Shown in pieces: positions 56,957 through 64,000 of a stretch of DNA of 64,000 nt. The stretch is from Desulfocapsaceae bacterium. GTDB lineage: Bacteria; Desulfobacterota; Desulfobulbia; Desulfobulbales; Desulfocapsaceae. The stretch is taken from contig JAUSAB010000054.1 in the NCBI GenBank assembly GCA_030653035.1, forward strand, positions 1 through 64,000, read 5' to 3'. Position numbers and translations under genes: made by a program. Under the pieces are notes generated by a model. That model had not been told where the DNA came from. It saw only the letters and a list, made by a program, of their open reading frames with translations, and searched no databases. How positions within the stretch are numbered: the stretch's first letter is position 1; the number at the start of each line of letters is the position of its first letter.

Positions 56957-58573
56957 TCAAACACCTTTCATGGTCAGTTTCAGCTCAAAGCGAATCTTTG
57001 AGCTCTTGGCATCAAGATTCGCCGCACTGATCTCAACGTTACTGAAAGCGGGAGATTGCTCCAGCCCTTTTTTGATGGCGTCCACGGTATTAAATGTGTC
57101 GGTAGTCCCTTTGATTCGCAACCCGTTGTCGTCCACGACAAAACGTGCCAGACGAACATCCAGCGCTTCAGGGATGTGTGCCGATATTTCAGCAAGGATA
57201 TCAAGAATAGTCATTGCCGGCAGGGAACCATCCTTGTCCATCGTGGTCTGCCTGGTCTCACGAATCTTGACCTGAAGCTGCTGGAGGGGATCAACAATTC
57301 GAGTTACGTCCGGCAAGGTCTCCGTAAATACTCCCTGGATCTGGGCATTGAGTTCATTCTGTTTTTTAAGGAGCTTGGTATAATCAACCCAAAGGTAGAG
57401 GATTGACAACAGAACGACAGATACCAGAGGCAGAGCAATTGCAAATACCAGTGTTCGGCTGGCGGCAAATGATTTCCTGGTGGCAAAGGCCTCTTTGCGA
57501 AAATTGAAGCCTTTCCAGTTTTTTGTAATCTGCCAGCCCAGATTTACCGAATCTTCCATCATGCCGGACAACCATTTTTCGTCTTTCGTTGGCATAAGTG
57601 GCGGCACAAGTGGCAATGCAGGTCGCTCCTGCACCGATTGCCCTTCCGCCGGGGTGATCTCTGAAGCGAGCGACACGGGGGCATCCACACCCTGCGTCCT
57701 TGGCGCCCAGAACACCAGGCCATCCTTGGCTGTCGCAACATCACTGACCAGAGTGCAGCTCTTACAGGCACTCCCCAGTCCGGATTGGATGCGATCAACT
57801 GTCCCAGGTAAGGCGCTAACAGGCCCGCTCAGGTAAACGGCAAGCTCACCGGCATGGAAAACGGACTGCAAAGTTTGCTGAATAGCAACGCACAATGCCT
57901 GAAAGGTGCTCTCACTGTTTTCTGGTCGAAAAACCTTGATGTCCCGGCTGTCCTGATCGACATGAAAGCCAGCCTGCAGGCCTGGGTCAAAAACAAGCGG
58001 CCGAATCACCCTGATATGACCCGAGCGAACCAGGATAAAGGTTGCCCGTTGCAGATCAAGAGTAAGAAGCAAAAAATCTGCAGGCAGGTCAGGGGTATGC
58101 GTCAGCAGCAGGGCGGTCGAAGTACCGGATATTGTCACCGTTTCTGGATCAATTCCCAACGCCAGCAAGGCTGCAAGTCGTGTTGCCAGGAGATCCCGAT
58201 CAATCATGGCGGCAATGATCTGACTTTTTTGTTTCTCTTCCTTTGCAATTATTGCATCAATAAGCAGTCGATCTATTTTTACCGGAGTATTTTCTTCCAA
58301 CTCAAAGGGCAGGATCTTGTTGATGGTTTTCGGGTCGGTAAAAGGCAACAAAAGGTTACGGTAAAAAAAAGACTCAGCCGCAAAGGCAATATGGCAGGAT
58401 GTCTCCTGACAATCAATCTTCTGACTCAACTCCAGCAACGCCTCTTCAAAGGAACGAGCGGCAACTGTCACCATCGTATGGTCGATGATGTGCATTGCCT
58501 TGGCGTCAACAGTGAAGACGATTCCGGTGAGCAAGTCGTGCTTGATGTCAATGGCAAGAAATTTGTTACTCAT
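56957..58573 (-). CDS. gspL: Type II secretion protein GspL
   Basis: 538 residues. An actin/PilM-like cytoplasmic half (residues ~1-280, starting FLAIDIKHDLLTGIVF) binds GspE. A single membrane helix (~370-395) and a periplasmic ferredoxin-like domain follow. The chain is ~130 residues longer than E. coli GspL, the extra lying between the cytoplasmic part and the helix. It follows gspK by 17 bp. Confidence 0.88.
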   Translation of the reverse strand: MSNKFLAIDIKHDLLTGIVFTVDAKAMHIIDHTMVTVAARSFEEALLELSQKIDCQETSCHIAFAAESFFYRNLLLPFTDPKTINKILPFELEENTPVKIDRLLIDAIIAKEEKQKSQIIAAMIDRDLLATRLAALLALGIDPETVTISGTSTALLLTHTPDLPADFLLLTLDLQRATFILVRSGHIRVIRPLVFDPGLQAGFHVDQDSRDIKVFRPENSESTFQALCVAIQQTLQSVFHAGELAVYLSGPVSALPGTVDRIQSGLGSACKSCTLVSDVATAKDGLVFWAPRTQGVDAPVSLASEITPAEGQSVQERPALPLVPPLMPTKDEKWLSGMMEDSVNLGWQITKNWKGFNFRKEAFATRKSFAASRTLVFAIALPLVSVVLLSILYLWVDYTKLLKKQNELNAQIQGVFTETLPDVTRIVDPLQQLQVKIRETRQTTMDKDGSLPAMTILDILAEISAHIPEALDVRLARFVVDDNGLRIKGTTDTFNTVDAIKKGLEQSPAFSNVEISAANLDAKSSKIRFELKLTMKGV

Positions 58574-58590
58574 TGGTTCTTCAACTTTTC

Positions 58591-59637
58591 TTATTCAACT
58601 TTCCAGCTCAGGAGAGCGGTCTTCTGATTCTCCCGCTGCACGGTGGCCACGATATTTTTTTCCGTGGAATTCAGTTGGGCATGGGAGAAAATGGTAAACG
58701 AACGACTTTTTACTGATATATTCTTTAACGCATTTTTTCCAGTAAAGAAAGGAAGTACCTCAGCAACCCATGCTATTGAGGCCAGTTTATCTTTATTATT
58801 TTTATCTGCCCTGAACGCCCGCATGTCCTCAACCATTTCCTTGGTCATATCTTCATGCAAGGCCTGGAGCAAAAGAGGATCGGCCGTATTGATATTTATC
58901 AGCCCATCATTCCCCTGAGCGGTCAACAATGCGGTCAGGCCAGGATGCTTCTCGGTGCCAAAGAGCAGTTCAGGGGTAAATCCTTTCACCAGAAGGAGTT
59001 CCTCAATGAATTCTACCGGACCATTTTTACAGGCGTAGGGTGAATCCAGAGAAAGATAGTAACTGGATTCGGCGCCGAATTCCTGTTCCCCGTCACCATC
59101 TTCGGCGTCAATCCAGTCAACAAGCGAATCAATAATGGCTCGAGCAGCACTGTCTTCCACGCTAAAAGGTTCCTTGCGGAGTAATCGCCACAGGATATTA
59201 CGGGCATCCTCTTCTTGCGCGGTTACCTGTGCTGGAGTTTTACCTGCCTGTTGCTGTTTTTTGCTGTGAACAAGACTGTTGATCTGAAATTTTCCACTGT
59301 TGTCGATGATTTTGACAGTCAGAGAGCCAACGTCAAAAAGTTTGGACAGATCTTCGTCGGCCAAAAGTGCCCACGAATCCTGGAGAGAATCGTGCTCATT
59401 CTCTATTGCATCTTTAAGCAGAACCGCCATGGCCAGATTGACTCCAGAACCGGCCATGACCTCCAGTTTACCACTATTTCTCTGGGTTCCCGAGGCCACA
59501 AGGTTCTGGCGCATATTTTTGTTGAATTGGATAGTGAGGGCAACAATCAAACTGATGACAGTCAAGGCGATCAGCAGGGCCATGCCTCGATTGTTTTTTA
59601 GGGGAGAAAATGCAGAAGAGAGGGGAAATAAAGGCAT
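58591..59637 (-). CDS. gspK: Type II secretion minor pseudopilin GspK
   Basis: 348 residues from the ATG at 59637, one base past the gspJ stop. The class III signal ends in NNRG followed by MALLIALTVISL, with no Glu at +5, which is the hallmark of GspK, the tip pseudopilin. The large helical insert and metal-binding loop regions follow. The longer frame to 59928 lies within gspJ and is a shadow. Confidence 0.9.
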   Translation of the reverse strand: MPLFPLSSAFSPLKNNRGMALLIALTVISLIVALTIQFNKNMRQNLVASGTQRNSGKLEVMAGSGVNLAMAVLLKDAIENEHDSLQDSWALLADEDLSKLFDVGSLTVKIIDNSGKFQINSLVHSKKQQQAGKTPAQVTAQEEDARNILWRLLRKEPFSVEDSAARAIIDSLVDWIDAEDGDGEQEFGAESSYYLSLDSPYACKNGPVEFIEELLLVKGFTPELLFGTEKHPGLTALLTAQGNDGLININTADPLLLQALHEDMTKEMVEDMRAFRADKNNKDKLASIAWVAEVLPFFTGKNALKNISVKSRSFTIFSHAQLNSTEKNIVATVQRENQKTALLSWKVE

Positions 59638-59638
59638 C

Positions 59639-60325
59639 TTATGGTGTTTCTCCGGTTGGATCGGTGCCGGGAAAAGTAACTGCCGTTGAAAACAAGATGG
59701 GTTTGTCGACAGCGACAGGATCAATAAAAAGAAGATTGATCTCAATCCAGTCGGGCAGCTTACGCGCCTTGGTATCGGCCTTCGCGATCTCTTTGCTGTC
59801 CCAATTATCTTGCTGTTCCTGTTTCTCGCGATGATAGAGAAATTTGACTTCCTGCAAGCCATCACAGAGAAGCAATCCTTTGTTTGTATCTGGTTCTGGT
59901 TCTTCGCCCTCAATAGGTCGAAAGGCAACGTCTCGACGGAAAAGACGCAAGTCCTTAGTCTCGGGATTTTCTTCTACGGTATAGCTTATGGTAGCGTATC
60001 CGGCTGGTTGTTCTTTCCTGTTCAAGACAAGATGGGCGGTGGAGGTGAACCGTATCGAGTCCGCCTCTCTGTTGCCAAGATTTTGCGGTTTTCCTTGGAG
60101 AAAGCCACTTGTCCCCAGATACAGGGAGCCAAGGTCGCTGCTCAACCGATCCATGACGATACGGCCCTTATTGTATATCTCCATCTGTGAGTCGGTGCTG
60201 TCAATAATGCGAAAAGTGGCCCGATATGAGCCATATGCCAGGGAGATGACAATGGCAAAGATAGAAATCGCCATCAGGATTTCAAGAAGAGTAAATCCAC
60301 TGCTCCGGTGCAATTTTTTTTTCAT
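59639..60325 (-). CDS. gspJ: Type II secretion minor pseudopilin GspJ
   Basis: 228 residues from the ATG at 60325, chosen because MKKKLHRSSG is a normal short prepilin leader, cleaved before FTLLEILMAIS (Glu at +5). Upstream in-frame ATGs exist at 60352, 60355 and 60430, none with a clear ribosome binding site; 156 bp then separate it from gspI. It caps the pseudopilus with GspI and GspK. Confidence 0.85.
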   Translation of the reverse strand: MKKKLHRSSGFTLLEILMAISIFAIVISLAYGSYRATFRIIDSTDSQMEIYNKGRIVMDRLSSDLGSLYLGTSGFLQGKPQNLGNREADSIRFTSTAHLVLNRKEQPAGYATISYTVEENPETKDLRLFRRDVAFRPIEGEEPEPDTNKGLLLCDGLQEVKFLYHREKQEQQDNWDSKEIAKADTKARKLPDWIEINLLFIDPVAVDKPILFSTAVTFPGTDPTGETP

Positions 60326-60481
60326 CAGGTCATTGTAAAAATAGAAGGTCATCATCGGGGTAATAGAACCGACAGAAAGAGCCGGGCGCCCATCATCCGT
60401 CCGTTGAGCAAGCAACACTCTGCCCTTCATGGCCGTCGTGACGAAATGGTTAAGAATACAATGGTTATTTCGTAACAAATC

Positions 60482-60928
60482 CTAACGCACCGTATTTTTG
60501 AGTAAATAACTTTGAACCTGATAGACATAGTGGTTATCGCCCCAGGAAACGGTCAGAGTAACCCGTTGGAACGTGTCTTCCAGTTTGCTGAGTATTTGTG
60601 ATGCTTCCAGATTGGCATCTTCTGTCTCTATTTTCCATTGATACCCTGGAAATTTATCTCCGAAATCGCCACTGTCGGAGGCAAGTCTGTCCGTGGTTCT
60701 GGTGAATTCTGCCAGTTTTTGTTGAGCCAGGAATGGTGCCTGGATGTTGAACTTGGTGGTCGAACCCAGGGAGACACTTTGCGACTGGGAACCAAACAGG
60801 GTGGTCAGGGCAATGGCGAGCAGGGAAATGGCAATCATGACTTCAAGCAGGGTGAATCCCCCATGCTTATGCGCAAATCCGGGCACAAAAGAAAAATAAT
60901 TTTTACTCCAGACTAATATAGGTGTCAT
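60482..60928 (-). CDS. gspI: Type II secretion minor pseudopilin GspI
   Basis: 148 residues. The prepilin motif KHGG-FTLLEVMIAISLLAIALT is preceded by a leader of 24 residues, longer than the usual 6-10. The ATG at 60928 overlaps gspH by 26 bp and has AAAGG upstream. The C-terminal globular part is short, as in GspI. Confidence 0.85.
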   Translation of the reverse strand: MTPILVWSKNYFSFVPGFAHKHGGFTLLEVMIAISLLAIALTTLFGSQSQSVSLGSTTKFNIQAPFLAQQKLAEFTRTTDRLASDSGDFGDKFPGYQWKIETEDANLEASQILSKLEDTFQRVTLTVSWGDNHYVYQVQSYLLKNTVR

Positions 60929-61472
60929 AGGCCTTTATGGTGCCGTAAAAGGGAGAAAGACTAAGACTGATGACATTTTCCTGGTCGTCGGCCAGATGGA
61001 GAATGGTCTGCTCCAGATATCCCTGCCTGTTGACCCAGAGGACGACTTCTCCGGAGGACGTTTTCTTTTCCGCAGTTCCGATCTGAAGATCCTGGATGCG
61101 AACAGAGGGGGGGAACTGAATACTGGGGTGAGGGTGGTTTTCGTGTTTTTTTTCTTCCTTTAATGCGGGCACATCCTGTTGATACCATATCTTTTTCCGG
61201 TCAAGATCAAAGTAGATCAGGTAGGGCTGCTGCTTTTGCGCGGCCAGGTTTCGAACCTCTTTGATCAAGGCCATAACCTTCCGGGAATTGGCGGCGAGCT
61301 GATCAACAACCAGGGCCTGACGGAGATTAGGGACACTGAAGGCCAGACTGACAGTAATCAGCAAGCAGACGATGATCAACTCCAGCAGGGTAAAACCCTG
61401 TTGGTTGGTAAAGCGATCATGCACAACAGGGGTAGATGCAAGCAAGGACTCTTTTTGAGAATGCATTAACAT
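60903..61472 (-). CDS. gspH: Type II secretion minor pseudopilin GspH
   Basis: 189 residues from the ATG at 61472; ATGs at 61499 and 61466 are also in frame and no start has a good ribosome binding site. The cleavage motif NQQG-FTLLELIIVCLL lies near residue 26, so the leader is long. A beta-sheet body follows. It is separated from gspG by about 50 bases holding a palindrome. Confidence 0.75.
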   Translation of the reverse strand: MLMHSQKESLLASTPVVHDRFTNQQGFTLLELIIVCLLITVSLAFSVPNLRQALVVDQLAANSRKVMALIKEVRNLAAQKQQPYLIYFDLDRKKIWYQQDVPALKEEKKHENHPHPSIQFPPSVRIQDLQIGTAEKKTSSGEVVLWVNRQGYLEQTILHLADDQENVISLSLSPFYGTIKAYDTYISLE

Positions 61473-61495
61473 GACACCGGCACAATCAGGATGAA

Positions 61496-61515
61496 GCATG
61501 CACAATTGTGCATGC
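61496..61515. repeat. 20-bp perfect palindrome between gspG and gspH
   Basis: GCATGCACAATTGTGCATGC reads identically on both strands. As RNA it can form an 8-bp stem with an AATT loop, seven bases after the gspG stop codon. Confidence 0.85.
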
Positions 61516-61521
61516 CACCCG

Positions 61522-62010
61522 TTATTCCTTTGCCCAGTTGGTGATATCCACATCATCACCTTCCCCACCTGCCTGACCATCACCACCATAAGAGATAAGA
61601 TCAAAGTCACTGTGACTACCAGGACAGAGGTACACATAATCGTTACCCCATGGGTCTTTAGGAACTTTTCCTTTGGCCAGATAGCCACCAGTTCGCCATT
61701 TAGCCGGAAGCCTGCCGGTAGCTGGGGCCTCAACCAGGGCCTGGAGCCCTTGCTCAGTCGACGGATACGCACCGTTGTCGAGCTTATAGGACTCAATAGC
61801 TGTTTCCAGGCTGGTAATTTGCACAGAAGCCATGGTACGTTTGGCCTCTTCCGGATGGCCCATGATCTTTGGTCCGACATATCCCGCCAGAATGCCAATG
61901 ATGATCAGGACGACCAGCAGTTCAATGAGGGTAAAACCATGATTGGAACGAATCAGGCAAGCTGGTTTCAAAAAGGTGCTGTCTTTTGTTTGCATTGATA
62001 AGAAATTCAT
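61522..62010 (-). CDS. gspG: Type II secretion major pseudopilin GspG
   Basis: 162 residues. The prepilin site NHG-FTLIELLVVLIIIG is near residue 25, with the conserved Glu+5. The GspG core has DNGAYPSTEQGLQALVEAP and the Ca-site-like DPWGNDYVYLCPG. It is the first gene of the operon, divergent from the ThiC-family gene. The start is uncertain (ATG at 62010 or 61995; neither has a ribosome binding site), and both leave a long leader. Confidence 0.9.
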   Translation of the reverse strand: MNFLSMQTKDSTFLKPACLIRSNHGFTLIELLVVLIIIGILAGYVGPKIMGHPEEAKRTMASVQITSLETAIESYKLDNGAYPSTEQGLQALVEAPATGRLPAKWRTGGYLAKGKVPKDPWGNDYVYLCPGSHSDFDLISYGGDGQAGGEGDDVDITNWAKE

Positions 62011-62310
62011 AATTATGGATAAGTAAATGAAAGAGAAAGGACGAACAATATCTGTTCACATTTATATGACAGAATACACAGTTTAAAGAAATTTGGGTAT
62101 CTGAAAAAGATATCGGCGTCATATTTTCCAGAATGGAAAACAGCATATCGGCAAGGAGATACTTGAGAACTGCGCCAAGACAGTATATATAAAAAGAAAC
62201 TGTTTGTTGATAGTCATGTTGGATAAACCTGACTGGACAAGAATTGTCGGCTTGACACCCCGATTTTCTGATATCTTTTGATACAATCCCGAGTAAGGAG
62301 TAGAATAATT
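62011..62310. other. Divergent control region of the gsp operon and the ThiC-family gene
   Basis: 300 bp, AT-rich. It carries a TTGACA (62252-62257) for which I found no well-spaced -10, a small TTTTCC/GGAAAA hairpin near 62130, and GGAG before the ThiC-family ATG. No TPP or cobalamin riboswitch consensus was seen. Confidence 0.4.
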
Positions 62311-63642
62311 ATGAGTATTAGAGAGGACGCGCGTAATGGTGTTGTCACCCCCCTGTTTGAAGCTTGTGCGCGCTATGAGTCTCTTCCCGTTGACCAATTA
62401 ATGACGGGTGTAGCGTTAGGAACCATTGCCATAACAAAAAATCGGCATCATGATTTTGAAAAAATTATTGGAATTGGCAAACATACCTGCACCAAGGTCA
62501 ATGCCAATATCGGTTCTTCCCGTGATATTGCAAGCCTTGAGGAAGAACTGGAAAAATTACGGGTAGCAGTCAAGGCTGGCGCCGATACGGTCATGGATCT
62601 CTCCATGGGCGGGGATCTGGATGCGGTGCGCCGGGGAATCCTCGCGAACTGTCCGGTACCGCTGGGTACCGTACCGATTTATCAGGCCGTGGCCGAGGCA
62701 GTAGAACGGGATAAAAAAGAGATTGTTGATGTAACCGTTGACCAGATGTTCAAGGTCATTGAAAAACAGGCAATAGATGGTGTTGATTTTATGACCATCC
62801 ATTGCGGAATTAATCGTGATCTCCAGAAACGATTGAATAAGCAGAAACGAGTCATGGGGGTGGTCAGTCGTGGCGGCTCCTTTACCCTTGAATGGATGAG
62901 CCATCATAACAAAGAAAATCCTATGTTTGAGTATTTTGATGATCTGCTGGCCATCCTCAAGGAACATGAAGTGACCTTGAGCCTGGGTGATGGGATCCGA
63001 CCCGGCTGTCTGGCCGATGCCACCGACCGCAATCAGATCCAGGAGTTGATTCACCTAGGTGAATTGACCGAACGTGCCTGGGATGCCGGGGTGCAGGTAA
63101 TCATCGAAGGACCGGGCCATATGCCCATGGACCAGATCGCTGCCAATGTCCTGCTCCAGAAAAAAATGTGTAAAAACGCACCATTTTACGTCCTGGGGCC
63201 CCTGGTCACCGATATCGCGCCCGGCTATGATCATATCACCGGGGCGATAGGCGGGGCTATTGCGGCGGCAGCTGGCGCTGATTATCTTTGTTATGTGACC
63301 CCGGCCGAGCATCTAAAACTGCCGAATGTCGATGATGTGCACGAAGGGGTTATCGCCTCCAAGATTGCGGCCCACGCCGCCGATCTCGTGAAAGGAATAC
63401 CTGGGGCCATGGAGCGTGACCGGATGATGGCTGAGCGACGGAACAAATTGGACTGGAAGGGACAGATTGAATTGTCGCTGGACCCGGAAAAGGCCGCCCG
63501 CTTTCGTCGTGAAGGCGGAAGTGATAAAACCCCAGCCTGCTCCATGTGTGGTTCCTATTGTGCCATCCAGGTGTTTAACCGCTCCCAGGTGAATTTGCAG
63601 AAAACGGAACAGGAAGAGAAGGGGTGTAAGTCAAATGGGTGA
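62311..63642 (+). CDS. ThiC-family radical SAM enzyme (HMP-P synthase or 5-hydroxybenzimidazole synthase)
   Basis: 443 residues from the ATG at 62311 (GGAG upstream). The barrel is very well conserved with ThiC: KVNANIGSS near 60, GADTVMDLSMGGDLD, VDFMTIHCGI, GLVSRGG-like GVVSRGGSF, EGPGHMPMDQI and PLVTDIAPGYDHITGAIGG. ThiC makes the thiamin pyrimidine HMP-P from AIR. The C-terminal cluster motif here is CSMCGSYC (Cys410, Cys413, Cys417), i.e. CX2CX3C, while ThiC has CX2CX4C. ThiC paralogs BzaA/B/F, known from anaerobes, make the lower ligand of cobamides, so that role is possible. No thi or bza neighbours are present. Confidence 0.75.
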   Translation: MSIREDARNGVVTPLFEACARYESLPVDQLMTGVALGTIAITKNRHHDFEKIIGIGKHTCTKVNANIGSSRDIASLEEELEKLRVAVKAGADTVMDLSMGGDLDAVRRGILANCPVPLGTVPIYQAVAEAVERDKKEIVDVTVDQMFKVIEKQAIDGVDFMTIHCGINRDLQKRLNKQKRVMGVVSRGGSFTLEWMSHHNKENPMFEYFDDLLAILKEHEVTLSLGDGIRPGCLADATDRNQIQELIHLGELTERAWDAGVQVIIEGPGHMPMDQIAANVLLQKKMCKNAPFYVLGPLVTDIAPGYDHITGAIGGAIAAAAGADYLCYVTPAEHLKLPNVDDVHEGVIASKIAAHAADLVKGIPGAMERDRMMAERRNKLDWKGQIELSLDPEKAARFRREGGSDKTPACSMCGSYCAIQVFNRSQVNLQKTEQEEKGCKSNG

Positions 63643-63967
63643 TTTTGTAAGCAGCATACTGGCCAGGATTGAGTCCACCCACATCCAGCAACAGGTTAAA
63701 GATGTTGATTATGCAGGATTATTTACTAATCCCTGGTTTCTGGTGCCGTTTATCGCCCTGGTTGTTTATATGTTGTATAAACAGGCATTTCGCGATCTGA
63801 TCATAGTCTTTATTTTTGTGGCAGTATGGTGGGTCAGTGGCACTGACTACATGCACACGCTGACGGTGGATGGTATTCTGCAAATGAACAAGATACTGCC
63901 AGTGGTCTTTGGCGGCGCCGGTGTACTGGCTTTTATCATTTATATGTTATTTGGGCGCTCTGATTAG
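63635..63967 (+). CDS. Small membrane protein, unknown function
   Basis: 110 residues with three hydrophobic segments (about 33-48, 53-67 and 86-105). It overlaps the ThiC-family stop by eight bp, so the two are co-translated. The N-terminal 30 residues are amphipathic (SSILARIESTHIQQQVKDVD). I do not recognise the family. A link to the preceding enzyme is only suggested by the overlap. Confidence 0.7.
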   Translation: MGDFVSSILARIESTHIQQQVKDVDYAGLFTNPWFLVPFIALVVYMLYKQAFRDLIIVFIFVAVWWVSGTDYMHTLTVDGILQMNKILPVVFGGAGVLAFIIYMLFGRSD

Positions 63968-64000
63968 TGACGAATCCAGCTCAACCTGGGTCAGGTTAAC

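Noticed and set aside
62011-62310. TPP or cobalamin riboswitch before the ThiC-family gene
   Set aside because: I searched for the conserved CTGAGA-type and B12-box patterns and saw none.
1-64000. CRISPR array, tRNA or rRNA genes, prophage or complete insertion sequence
   Set aside because: No regularly spaced direct repeats, no tRNA-like TTCGAAT arms in intergenic DNA and no complete transposase gene; only a fragment of a possible one at the left edge.

Overview
The window is a compact, roughly half-GC bacterial chromosome segment carrying about 52 protein genes. No rRNA, tRNA, CRISPR array or prophage is visible. The gene set points to an anaerobic member of the Desulfobulbales/Desulfobacterota (the old Deltaproteobacteria): a group 3b-type sulfhydrogenase HydBGDA, a split ATP synthase with an isolated Fo operon, acetate uptake (ActP) and activation (Acs), class I fumarase, GSA-type haem synthesis, a ThiC-family enzyme, delta-60 and CFI-box surface proteins, and a type II secretion operon. 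The placement is an inference from gene content; no marker gene was compared.

Layout. 1-8900: an incomplete helix-turn-helix or transposase-like gene at the left edge, then a leftward acetate block (DUF485 gene and actP, ilvC, an exonuclease/CBS-nucleotidyltransferase pair, acs). 9365-15398: a rightward tripartite RND efflux pump (TolC-like protein, lipoprotein adaptor, RND permease), followed by rlmKL and a DUF2892 gene. 18107-26786: a leftward hydrogenase operon hydB-G-D-A behind a very large dikinase-like gene; two structured intercistronic elements interrupt the hyd genes. 26940-31328: gap, then aroK-aroC and a GT5-like glycosyltransferase. 31533-33236: cbpA-cbpM and a bacteriohemerythrin. 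33286-36139: a delta-60 propeller surface protein and a glycine-zipper lipoprotein. 36375-39778: small ORF, ubiD-family decarboxylase, RsuA/RluB-family pseudouridine synthase, IHF/HU. 39830-43784: rimO, a nucleoside phosphorylase and the Fo operon atpZ-atpI-atpB-atpE. 43860-47352: hemL, fumarase, nikR. 47589-50504: an acidic Pro/Glu-repeat zinc-ribbon membrane protein and a secreted beta-helix protein. 50511-62010: type II secretion operon gspG-H-I-J-K-L-M-N-C-D-E, with no gspF. 62311-63967: a ThiC-family gene and a small membrane protein.

How it works together. ActP and Acs take up acetate and convert it to acetyl-CoA. The exonuclease/CBS-cNMP pair between them is probably regulatory. Hydrogenase, fumarase, ATP synthase, GAPDH and the dikinase-like protein make this a central carbon and energy region, and NikR links nickel supply to the NiFe enzyme. 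The secretion operon ends against a gene for an exported beta-helix protein that is a plausible substrate.

The most distinctive points are: a ThiC-family enzyme with a CX2CX3C rather than CX2CX4C cluster motif (possibly a 5-hydroxybenzimidazole synthase); a 1426-residue dikinase-like protein with a phospho-His domain but no PEP-binding barrel; a NiFe large subunit that ends exactly at its last ligand histidine; a bacteriohemerythrin with one His ligand apparently replaced by Gln; and an atypical secretion operon (TPR on the secretin, no PDZ in GspC, long pseudopilin leaders).
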